A DNA stretch of 64,000 bases from Capsulimonas corticalis (GTDB lineage: Bacteria > Armatimonadota > Armatimonadia > Armatimonadales > Capsulimonadaceae). Positions 17,203-24,660 of this stretch are shown one piece after another. Numbering within the stretch: the first letter of the stretch is position 1; each line of letters begins with the position of its first letter. Where the stretch lies: positions 682,001 to 746,000 of the forward strand of contig NZ_AP025739.1 in assembly GCF_003574315.2 (NCBI RefSeq). The letters are read 5' to 3'. The translations under genes were made by a program, and so were the position numbers. The notes beneath the pieces were generated by a model that was not told the origin of the DNA, made no database searches, and saw nothing but the letters and a program-made list of their open reading frames with translations.

Positions 17203-18492
17203 GTGGAGATTTTTGCGCTTCTGGAGAAGGTGTGCGTGCTGACGACGCTGGCGTTCGTATTGACGCGAACGCGGCTCTTCAGCCATTTGCGCCGGCGGCG
17301 TCTGCCGGCGCGAGATCAGGCGATCGCGCTGATCGTATTTCTCGCGATGGGGATGATGGAAGAGGCCGTCTCCCATCAATCGTGCTTGATGAACGCCCGG
17401 ATCGTGACCGCGTGCGCCGCCGGCCTGGTCGCCGGTCCCTGGATCGGCCTGCTGGTCGGAGCGGCGGTCACGGGCCTTGCGTGCGAGTGCGATCACTTCC
17501 CCATGCCCGCCATCGGAATATCCATGGTGTGCGCGGGCTTGATCGGCGGATGCCTGCACTGCTGGCGGCCATCGGTCGCGCTGAGGCCGCTCACCGGATT
17601 TGCGCTGGGCGTGGGGACATCGCTGACGCGCTATATTCTGGCGCTGGCGCTGCATCCGATCACCCACACCTATCGCCCCGCCGAGCCGCTCGGGACGGAG
17701 CTCATCAAGGCCGTCGTGCAGGGCGCGGGCGTCGCCTTGATCCTGATCGTTCTGGAGGAAGTGCGGGAGCGGGACTCCTGCGTGCGCGCCGCGTCCATGG
17801 CCGAGGTCCGGGCGCTGCGCGCCCGGATGGACCCGCACTTCCTGTTCAACGCGCTTAACACGCTGTCGGCGCTGTCGATGACGGAGCCGGACGCCGTCCC
17901 CAACGCCTCGTCGCGTCTCGCCTGTTTCCTGCGCGCCAGTCTCGATCAGGACGAGCGGCTCTTGATCCCGCTGAGCGAGGAGCTGGATGTCGTGGACGCC
18001 TATCTCGACATCGAGGCGCTCAGATTCGGGCATCGCCTCCGGATCGAGCGCGACGTGGAGCCGGGACTGCTCGGCGTGCTTGTGCCGCCCTTTATCCTCC
18101 AGCCGCTGGTGGAGAACGCGGTGCGCCACGGTCTCCAGCCCAGGCCGCGCGGGGGCACGATCCGGCTGGCCGCGCGCGCCCACGGAGATTTCATGGATCT
18201 CTGCGTTTCCGACGACGGAGTCGGCGCGGCGATCGATGTGAAACGCAAAGTCGAGCGGAGCGACGACTTCCGAACGCACGCCCTTGGACTGATGCACCGG
18301 CGCCTGCGCCATCTGTACGCCGACGCCTTTGCCTTCGATTTCACCAGCTCGCCGGGATGCGGCGCGTCCGCCGCGATCCGGCTGCCGCTGCTTCCCATCG
18401 AATCACGCCTGCGGATCGCCATCGAGACCCAACGCCGCAGCGCTTTCCCATTCTCCCAGGAACAGACACATGATCTCAGTCGTAATCATTGA
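17203..18492 (+). CDS. LytS/YehU-family sensor histidine kinase
   Basis: The 429-residue protein starts at GTG 17203 after AGAGG. Residues 1-185 hold five to six hydrophobic helices of the 5TM LytS receptor type (LIVFLAMGMMEEAV, GLVAGPWIGLLVGAAVTG, GISMVCAGLIGGCLHC). The His_kinase domain has the phospho-acceptor motif MDPHFLFNALNTL with His212, an N-box LVENAVRHG and a G-box DDGVG. Such kinases pair with LytTR regulators and sense small metabolites or cell-envelope state. The response regulator gene overlaps the 3' end by 23 bases, so the two are translated together. The signal is unknown. Confidence 0.93.
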   Translation: MEIFALLEKVCVLTTLAFVLTRTRLFSHLRRRRLPARDQAIALIVFLAMGMMEEAVSHQSCLMNARIVTACAAGLVAGPWIGLLVGAAVTGLACECDHFPMPAIGISMVCAGLIGGCLHCWRPSVALRPLTGFALGVGTSLTRYILALALHPITHTYRPAEPLGTELIKAVVQGAGVALILIVLEEVRERDSCVRAASMAEVRALRARMDPHFLFNALNTLSALSMTEPDAVPNASSRLACFLRASLDQDERLLIPLSEELDVVDAYLDIEALRFGHRLRIERDVEPGLLGVLVPPFILQPLVENAVRHGLQPRPRGGTIRLAARAHGDFMDLCVSDDGVGAAIDVKRKVERSDDFRTHALGLMHRRLRHLYADAFAFDFTSSPGCGASAAIRLPLLPIESRLRIAIETQRRSAFPFSQEQTHDLSRNH

Positions 18493-19261
18493 GGATGAAC
18501 CCATCGCCGCGAAGTATCTCGCCAAGCTGCTCTGCGCAACCGGGCGCGTGGAAATCGCCGGCGAGGCGCCGGACGCCGAAGGCGGGCTCCGCCTCTGCGC
18601 CCAGCTTCGCCCGGAGGCCGTGTTCATGGATATCCGGCTCCCAAGCCAGGACGGCATCTCCCTAGCGCAGCGCCTGCATCTCCTGCCGCAGCCGCCGCTC
18701 GTGGTCTTCACTACGGGCTACGCGGACCGCGCCAGCGACGCCTTTCGGGTGGCCGCCGTGGATTACCTGATCAAGCCGCTGAACGCGGCGCAGGTCGCCG
18801 AAGCGGTCGCACGGCTCGAAGTGCGCAAGGTCATGGAGAGAATCTGCCGCGAGAAGCGCATGGCCGCCTCGGCTCGGGAAGGCGAAGCCGTGGATGAAGA
18901 TCTTCTCCCGGTCAAAGTCGCCGGGGAAGACGTTGTCCGGTTCCTCACCCGGCGCGAAGTCGTCGCCGCCGTGCGCCGCGACCGCCGAACCTGGATCCAC
19001 ACGGTTCGCGAAGAGATCCCCACCTACTTCGCCATCTCCGATGTGCTCCGTTGGCTCGGCGGCGCCCCGTTCCTGCAAGTTTCGCGCGAGACTCTGGTCA
19101 ACATGCAGGCGGTGGAAAGCGTCGTCCATTACGGCGACCGGCTCTATCAGCTCCAGCTGCGCGACCGAAGCGGCTCCACCGTGGAAGTCTCCCGCTCCGG
19201 CGCCAACCGGCTTTCCGCCTATCTCAAACTGCGCCGAGAAGCCGTCGACGCTCCCGCCTAA
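18470..19261 (+). CDS. LytTR-family response regulator
   Basis: The 263-residue protein has a receiver domain with acidic pocket EDE at 8-10, the phospho-acceptor Asp54 in VFMDIRLP, and Lys in VDYLIKPL near residue 104. The C-terminal LytTR DNA-binding domain (about 155-255) reads RREVVAAVRRDRRTWIHT ... FLQVSRETLVNMQAVESV, with the usual GxxxxVSR..NRL end. The ATG at 18470 lies inside the end of the kinase gene and follows CAGGAAC. The pair forms a complete two-component system. The stop codon TAA (19259-19261) overlaps that of the converging efflux gene, so the two transcripts must run through each other or end very close together. Confidence 0.93.
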   Translation: MISVVIIEDEPIAAKYLAKLLCATGRVEIAGEAPDAEGGLRLCAQLRPEAVFMDIRLPSQDGISLAQRLHLLPQPPLVVFTTGYADRASDAFRVAAVDYLIKPLNAAQVAEAVARLEVRKVMERICREKRMAASAREGEAVDEDLLPVKVAGEDVVRFLTRREVVAAVRRDRRTWIHTVREEIPTYFAISDVLRWLGGAPFLQVSRETLVNMQAVESVVHYGDRLYQLQLRDRSGSTVEVSRSGANRLSAYLKLRREAVDAPA

Positions 19262-20892
19262 TGCATCGCCGCCGGGGCCGTTCCGGGCTTGGGTTTGCGC
19301 AGAAGCAGCAGCGTCGGGATGGTCGCGATGCTGACGAACATGATGAACAGGAACGTGTGGTTGTACGAGAGCATGATCGCCTCGCGCATCAGCGTCTGAT
19401 CGATAATGTGCAGCGCGCCCTGGTAAGCCGCCGGGGCGCTGTATCCCTGGGATGCGAGCAATCCCTGTAGTCCCGACATACGGTCGTTGAACGCCGCGTT
19501 GTCCACGGTGATGTTATTGACCAGATGCGCCCGGTTGACGTGGATCTGGGAGTTCAAGTAAGTCGCCAGGACGGCGATGCCGATGGAGCCGCCGAGCTGG
19601 CGCGCCAGACCCAGCAGTCCCACGCCCTGATTGACCTCCGCCGGCTTCAAGTTGCCGATCGCGAGGGTGTTGACCGGGACAAAGAGGAAGCCGATGGAGA
19701 CGCCTCGGATCAGCAGCGGCCAGAAGGTGTCGCCGACACTGGACTGCGAGTTGAGGTGCATGAAGAGCCACATCGCCGTCACCGAAAAGCCGATCCCCAG
19801 GAGCGTGAGCGCCCGCGCGTCGATCTTGGACTTCGGATCGTTGCTGATGACGCCGCAGAAGACGATGCTGAACGCCGTGGCGATCCCGCCGGGAAGCATC
19901 GCCATCCCCGTCTGGTACGCGGTCATTCCCTGGACCGTCTGCGCGAGCAGCGGATACATATACGAGACGCCGTAAAGACCGAAGCCGACGGAAACGAAGA
20001 GAATAATGCCCGCCGTCAGCGAGCTGTTCTTCAGGACCCGCAGGTTCATGACCGGGTGCGTATTGCGCGGCGAGAGCTGCCAGATGATCAATGCGATGAG
20101 GCTGACCGCAGAGATCACGCTGAGCTTGAAGATCGTCGGATCGGCGAACCAGTCGTTGCGCTCCCCCTCCTCCAGCACATATTGCAGTGTTCCCAGTCCC
20201 ACGGTGAGCAGCCCGACACCCGCCCAGTCGACGGGCTCGTCGCCGCGCGACGCCTCCGTGTCGTGAAGAAACGCGAAGACGATAAAGCCGGCGATCGCGC
20301 CCAGCGGGATGTTGATGAAGAAGCACCAGTGCCACGACGCGGCGTCGGTGAGCCAGCCGCCCAGCGACGGGCCGACTGTTGGGGCAACGACCAGTCCCAT
20401 CAGAAACAGCGGCTGGACGATCGATTGTTCTTCGGGGGGAAAGACCTGAACGAGCGTCGCCTGCGCCGTGGAGATCAAGGCCGCGCCGGCGGCGCCTTGC
20501 AGGATACGCCAGACGACGATTTCGCCCAGGCTATGGCTCGCGCCGCAGAAGAACGACGCCACCGTGAAGATCATGATCGAGGCGGTAAGGTAGTTCTTGC
20601 GCCCGAAACGCGCGGTCAGAAACGCGGTCATTGGGAGGACCACGACGTTCGCCAGAATATATCCCGTGGAGACCCACGCGATATCCTGCGTGGTCGCGCC
20701 CAGGTTGCCGGCCATCTGCGCCTGCGCCACGTTGACGATGGTGGTGTCCAGGACTTCCATGGCCGCCGCCACGATCAGGCCGATCAGGATCAGCCATCGA
20801 TACCGCAGGTTGGTCGCGGCCGCGTCGGCGGCGTCGTGCGCGCGCCCCAATTTTCCTCGGCCGCTGCTAGGCAGAGCAGGACTATCTTGCAT
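19258..20892 (-). CDS. DHA2-family (EmrB/QacA) drug efflux MFS transporter
   Basis: The 544-residue protein has the 14-helix DHA2 layout. The motif LDTTIVNVAQAQM in helix 1 is the DHA2 motif D1, followed by WVSTGYILANVVVLPM, TARFGRKNYLT (motif A) and GAALISTAQATLVQVFPPEE. GPSLGGWLTDAASWHWCFFINIPLG is motif C of H+/drug antiporters. ATG 20892 follows AGAGG; a start 45 bases further upstream is possible. It lies downstream of a small gene and a MarR repressor on the same strand, with matching operator-like sites. That is the usual arrangement for inducible efflux of lipophilic or phenolic compounds. An EmrA-type adaptor is not present. Confidence 0.93.
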   Translation of the reverse strand: MQDSPALPSSGRGKLGRAHDAADAAATNLRYRWLILIGLIVAAAMEVLDTTIVNVAQAQMAGNLGATTQDIAWVSTGYILANVVVLPMTAFLTARFGRKNYLTASIMIFTVASFFCGASHSLGEIVVWRILQGAAGAALISTAQATLVQVFPPEEQSIVQPLFLMGLVVAPTVGPSLGGWLTDAASWHWCFFINIPLGAIAGFIVFAFLHDTEASRGDEPVDWAGVGLLTVGLGTLQYVLEEGERNDWFADPTIFKLSVISAVSLIALIIWQLSPRNTHPVMNLRVLKNSSLTAGIILFVSVGFGLYGVSYMYPLLAQTVQGMTAYQTGMAMLPGGIATAFSIVFCGVISNDPKSKIDARALTLLGIGFSVTAMWLFMHLNSQSSVGDTFWPLLIRGVSIGFLFVPVNTLAIGNLKPAEVNQGVGLLGLARQLGGSIGIAVLATYLNSQIHVNRAHLVNNITVDNAAFNDRMSGLQGLLASQGYSAPAAYQGALHIIDQTLMREAIMLSYNHTFLFIMFVSIATIPTLLLLRKPKPGTAPAAMH

Positions 20893-20949
20893 GAGTAACC
20901 TCTTTCGCACCGGCGCTTCGCGCCTTCCAAGAGACATGACAAACGCGCA

Positions 20950-21180
20950 TCAATGTTCACACCGTTTTCCGAGATCCGGCCAGATTTCCTCAAATACGAC
21001 CCGAAGCGCGGCGCGCGCCTCGACGAACTCATCCCTCGTTTGCTTCACGACGACTCCGCCTTCGGAGTCCAGCAAGGCCGCTTTGGCGCATCGGTACCGG
21101 CGCTCCAATTCCCACAAATCCGTTTCCATACCCGCGTAGACTCCCGGCGCTTCCGGCGCCGCCATCTCTTCTCTCATCAT
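20950..21180 (-). CDS. Small hypothetical protein in the MarR-efflux operon
   Basis: The 76-residue product (MMREEMAAPEAPGVYAG...) is highly charged and mostly helical in appearance, with no signal peptide or membrane segment. I accept it as a gene because AAGGAAAA is well placed before the start codon and because it lies between marR and the efflux gene with only 57 bases to the latter. I recognise no domain. The part ETDLWELERRYRCAKAALLDSEGG looks like an amphipathic helix. It may modulate the repressor or the transporter, but that is a guess. Confidence 0.65.
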   Translation of the reverse strand: MMREEMAAPEAPGVYAGMETDLWELERRYRCAKAALLDSEGGVVVKQTRDEFVEARAALRVVFEEIWPDLGKRCEH

Positions 21181-21220
21181 TTATCTTTTCCTTTGGAAAA
21201 CTGAAGGCAGCTTATCATCA

Positions 21221-21303
21221 GACGCCTAATTACATTTTGACAGCAGAGTTCCCGCTGCGCTGTTCTCTTCGCGACACGCGCCATTTTATAAGGCGGCTAA
21301 CTA
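21221..21303 (-). promoter_or_regulatory. MarR-like operator sites before the small gene/efflux unit
   Basis: ATAAGGCGGCTAACTA at 21288-21303 matches 14 of 16 bases of the site inside the marR promoter (21893-21908). In the minus-strand sense it overlaps TATAAA (21290-21285), a possible -10. A weaker copy, GACGCCTAATTA, is at 21221-21232 (9 of 12), nearer the small gene. No good -35 is seen for a second promoter. Confidence 0.6.
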
Positions 21304-21345
21304 CCTCAATCACGACAAAGCCTCAAGGAGTCTTTGCCGGGCCGC

Positions 21346-21879
21346 TCAATATCCGCAGCGGAAATCCGGCCCCACGCCTTTGATTTTCGAGAGCAGACGG
21401 ATGAGCTCCCGCCGCTCCGTCTCATCCAGAGCCGTCATGAGCTCCTTCGCGGAGCGCAGCGCGCCGGGCATGTAGTCTTCCAAAAACCGCCGCGTCTTGT
21501 CCGTCATCCCGATCGCCAGGGCGCGCCGGTCCTCGCAGCAATGGCGGCGCTCCAAATAGCCGTCCCGCTCCAAGCCGTCCAGAAGCCCCGTCACCGTCGC
21601 CCGCGTCACTCCCAGATTATCGGCGATGTCCGATGGCCCTGGAGCCGGGTGGTCCAGAAGCTCTTCCGTAAACAAATAACACAGAACAAAGAATTTGCCC
21701 TCGGACAGACCCACTTCTTCCAGAGGAGCGTTCATCACGACGCTCACGGTCTTCGCCGCATGCTTGACGGCCGTAATCGACTCCATCGCACTGGCGTCCA
21801 GATCTGGATAACGCTGTGAAATCTTTCTGAGCAGTTCCTCTTTGAGCGGCGCATTCAGAGTCGGAGTTTCTTTTCCCAT
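21346..21879 (-). CDS. MarR-family transcriptional regulator
   Basis: The 177-residue protein has the MarR winged helix at about residues 60-130: FVLCYLFTEELLDHPAPGPSDIADNLGVTRATVTGLLDGLERDGYLER, then the wing CCEDRRALAIGMTDKTRRFLE. Helices before and after form the dimer interface. An in-frame TTG at 21918 sits inside the -35 box of the promoter, so ATG 21879 is the likely start, only about four bases after the predicted transcription start. The operator-like sequence lies in its own promoter spacer and before the downstream small gene, so it probably represses itself and the efflux operon until a ligand binds. Confidence 0.9.
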   Translation of the reverse strand: MGKETPTLNAPLKEELLRKISQRYPDLDASAMESITAVKHAAKTVSVVMNAPLEEVGLSEGKFFVLCYLFTEELLDHPAPGPSDIADNLGVTRATVTGLLDGLERDGYLERRHCCEDRRALAIGMTDKTRRFLEDYMPGALRSAKELMTALDETERRELIRLLSKIKGVGPDFRCGY

Positions 21880-21889
21880 AAGTTTCCAT

Positions 21890-21918
21890 ATTATATGGCG
21901 ACTAACTAAAAATGTCAA
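21890..21918 (-). promoter_or_regulatory. marR promoter with operator in the spacer
   Basis: On the minus strand TTGACA (21918-21913), 17 bases, TATAAT (21895-21890): a perfect consensus. The spacer contains the TAGTTAGTCGCC half of the operator shared with 21288-21303. Transcription should start near 21883, giving an almost leaderless mRNA. Confidence 0.82.
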
Positions 21919-21993
21919 GTGAATCGCCGGGGCCGAAGTGATTTATTTTCCGTGAAGATAAAATCTGTTACCCTACACGCCCCCGCGATGAAA

Positions 21994-22776
21994 CTATGTC
22001 AGCCGCCGCCAGCGCAGAATATGCATGGGGACGTTCAGCCAGGCGCTGCGCCCGCCGTCCGGGCTGATCTGGATCACCTTGTCTCCGACCACCGCGCTGG
22101 GATCGGCTTCGATCCACTGCCGATCGCCCAGATACGCCATCGTGTGCGCCCCGCCATCGGTGACCGCGATGTCGCCGGGACGCAGGCGCGTGTAGTCCAG
22201 CTCGCGCAGGCTCTGCGTCTCACAGACAGGCGTCGTGCGCCCGCCATACCCCTCCCCCAGCCGCGCCGCGCTGGCGTCGCTCCACCAGAGATCGGCGCTC
22301 TGACGCAGGAGCGCGCAATCGCCCGTCACTATCCCGCGCCGAAATGACGCGTCGATCATCCCCGCCCGCACCAGCCCGGAGCAATCGATTCCCAGACGGT
22401 TCTCGCCGCCCCAAACATACTTCGTTCCCAGATACGCGCGCAGACTGCGCACATACTCCCCGCGCAAGCTGCGAACATCCGGACGCCGCCCCGGACCAAG
22501 CGCCACAAAAAGCGTCAGAACCGCCAGGCCAATTCCCACAAAGCGTCCCGCCCGCGACCTCCAGAACAGCGCCAGCCCCGCCGCCCAAACCATTACCGCC
22601 AGCGCCACCGTGAGCTCACGCCCAATGTTCGTGCGGATGGGAAAAGCGAAGACAAGGACGAGCAGCGCGCAAAGGCCCAGCCAGTCCCGACGCCGCGCCG
22701 GCGTGTTTTGCCAAAAGCGATAGCAAAGCGCGGGCAAAAATCGGCGAAAGGCGCTGGGCGCGGAGGAAGTTTCCAT
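21994..22776 (-). CDS. Membrane-anchored NlpC/P60-like cysteine peptidase
   Basis: The 260-residue protein has three to four N-terminal hydrophobic segments (LGLCALLVLVFAFPI, ELTVALAVMVWAAGLALFW, GIGLAVLTLFVAL). An NlpC/P60-like domain follows from about residue 105. The nucleophile motif reads YVWGGENRLGIDCSGLV with Cys132, and the catalytic His is probably His211 in GGAHTMAYLG, with a polar residue following in the WIEAD segment. Family members cut gamma-D-glutamyl-diaminopimelate or related bonds in peptidoglycan. The multiple membrane anchors are less usual than a signal peptide with SH3 repeats. It stands alone between marR and the divergent TPR gene. Confidence 0.85.
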   Translation of the reverse strand: METSSAPSAFRRFLPALCYRFWQNTPARRRDWLGLCALLVLVFAFPIRTNIGRELTVALAVMVWAAGLALFWRSRAGRFVGIGLAVLTLFVALGPGRRPDVRSLRGEYVRSLRAYLGTKYVWGGENRLGIDCSGLVRAGMIDASFRRGIVTGDCALLRQSADLWWSDASAARLGEGYGGRTTPVCETQSLRELDYTRLRPGDIAVTDGGAHTMAYLGDRQWIEADPSAVVGDKVIQISPDGGRSAWLNVPMHILRWRRLT

Positions 22777-22915
22777 GAATGGAGAACGGAAATTTCACTC
22801 AGAAGTTTCGCGGATTTCCGTCAGGTGAATGGCGTCATGCAATCACGACTTCATCTCTAAGACCACGATAACTGAACGGCGCCCAGGTACAATTCTCTTT
22901 TTGAGGAGCGTAGCA

Positions 22916-24409
22916 ATGAACTGGCTCTACTTCCCATCCATCAGCGTTGTCGGCGTGATCTTTTTGTATCATCTGATCGCGTTCGAATTGCTTCCCAGCT
23001 ATTACTCTCGGCAGTTAACCAGTTCGCCGCGTTATGAAAATCCGCGCGCTCTGTGTCAGATGGAGCGCCTGGTCCGTCTTCCGGCGATTGGCGGGCGGCG
23101 CTGGAAACAAAACGCCATATTTGAGCTCGCGCACGCCTATCGCGTGCAGCGCCGTTATGAAGACGCGGCGGAGCAATATCAATCGCTGTTGCGGCATACC
23201 GACAACTGGTCGTTTCAAGCGACAGTACACAGCCGCCTGGCGGAATGCATGGATGGCTTAAACCGGCCGGCGGAGGCCGCCGAGCATCGAGCGCAGGCGA
23301 CGGCGTGTTCGCAAACCGCGTTTGTGACGGCGACCGTATGCCTGGAACAAGGACGGCTTCTGGAGGTCGAAAATCGCTATCGGGAGGCGTGCGAATATTA
23401 CGAGCGCGGTTTGCCGCTGGCGGAAACCAGCGACATCAAGAACCGATTGATGGCGAAGCTGGCGATCGCGAACTTTAACGCCGGCAATATCGCCGACACG
23501 GTGCGCTGGGCGGAAGCGACAATCGCCAACAAACCGATAGGATCGACGCTTTCGGTGATGCACTCCATGGCGGGTGTCGCTTACAGGAATATGGGAGATC
23601 TCGCCGGCGCCGCCACGCACCATGAGCGCCTCTACGAACTCGTCGCGGCCGGGAAGGATCCCAAAAAGATCGCGGAGGCGCTCGCGAAGCTGGCGACGAT
23701 CCAATCGTTTCAGGGCAATTTTTCCGAAGCTCTCAATCTGTGCCAGCGGGGGCGCGGCGCTTATCCGGACGGCAGCCGGATTGTCGGGATGACGGAATAC
23801 GGCATTCTCATGCTGCTCGGACGGTTTGAAGAGGCGCGTGCGGCGCTGATCAACTCGCGCGGCTCCGATCCGCTTTTCATCCCTCGTTTAGAAGACAGAA
23901 GCAGTGGACTGTACGCACTGGGGATCGCCCTGCTGGCGGCGGAATCCGGGAACGTTTTGGAGGCGAGAGAGTTTTATGAGCGGGGACGGCGCGCCTTTGA
24001 AGGCGATGAAAAGAACACCCTCTTCGCCGATGCTCTGGGCGCGTGGATCTGCGCGCTGGAAGGGAATCGGCCGGACGCTCAGGACCAAATCGCGATCGTC
24101 GAGCGCAATCTCCCCCAATGCGCGGGATCGAGGACAACTCTTCTCGACGTGTATATCTTCTTAACGAAGGCCAGCCTGGAAATGGACGATTATACCAACG
24201 CCCTGCGTTACGCGGAGCGATATTGGGAGCTCAAACCGTATCCCTCCTACCACCCACTCGCCTATTATCTGCTGGGGGAAGCGCGCCTCGGCCTGGGCGA
24301 GACCGAGAAAGCGGTCGACGCCTATGAGCGAGGGATAGCGCTGAATTTGCCGACGAACGCCGCCAGCAAAGCGCGTGTTCGGCTGGACCAAATCCAGAGT
24401 TCGTCGTAG
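22916..24409 (+). CDS. Membrane-anchored tetratricopeptide-repeat protein
   Basis: The 497-residue protein starts MNWLYFPSISVVGVIFLYHLIAFELL, a single N-terminal membrane anchor. The rest is a helical array of about ten TPR units (AHAYRVQRRYEDAAEQYQSLL, RYREACEYYERGLPLAE, GNFSEALNLCQRG, DYTNALRYAERYWELKPYPSYHPLAYYLLGEARLGLGETEKAVDAYERGIAL). GAGGAG before ATG 22916 decides the start; an in-frame ATG at 22829 lacks such a site. TPR arrays act as protein-docking scaffolds, and the partner is unknown. The protein stands alone, with dnaE downstream under its own promoter. Confidence 0.88.
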   Translation: MNWLYFPSISVVGVIFLYHLIAFELLPSYYSRQLTSSPRYENPRALCQMERLVRLPAIGGRRWKQNAIFELAHAYRVQRRYEDAAEQYQSLLRHTDNWSFQATVHSRLAECMDGLNRPAEAAEHRAQATACSQTAFVTATVCLEQGRLLEVENRYREACEYYERGLPLAETSDIKNRLMAKLAIANFNAGNIADTVRWAEATIANKPIGSTLSVMHSMAGVAYRNMGDLAGAATHHERLYELVAAGKDPKKIAEALAKLATIQSFQGNFSEALNLCQRGRGAYPDGSRIVGMTEYGILMLLGRFEEARAALINSRGSDPLFIPRLEDRSSGLYALGIALLAAESGNVLEAREFYERGRRAFEGDEKNTLFADALGAWICALEGNRPDAQDQIAIVERNLPQCAGSRTTLLDVYIFLTKASLEMDDYTNALRYAERYWELKPYPSYHPLAYYLLGEARLGLGETEKAVDAYERGIALNLPTNAASKARVRLDQIQSSS

Positions 24410-24522
24410 CGGAAATTTTCTTAGGGCCGCAGCCGATATTTCTCGGCAATGGCTGCTACTGGACGCCGCCCATCGATAGTTAATTCGACCTATTGCTCGT
24501 CCTGGCGCCGCGCTTCGGCTTT

Positions 24523-24550
24523 TGACTTCGCCCGCGTTTTCTGCTAGAAT
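24523..24550 (+). promoter_or_regulatory. dnaE promoter
   Basis: TTGACT (24523-24528), 16 bases, TAGAAT (24545-24550), about 110 bases before the dnaE start. The remainder of the 251-base gap holds no gene. Confidence 0.6.
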
Positions 24551-24660
24551 AGAACCCGCCCGCGCACCAATTGCGGCGTATTTTTATCCCTTCATCGATA
24601 GTGAATAGAGTAGTTTTACTTCATTTTTCTGTCAGCAATTCGTAAGAGGAACACTCCTGA

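Noticed and set aside
19525-20898. 457-codon frame antisense to the efflux pump
   Set aside because: Very rich in Arg and Asp and entirely opposite a clear 14-helix transporter.
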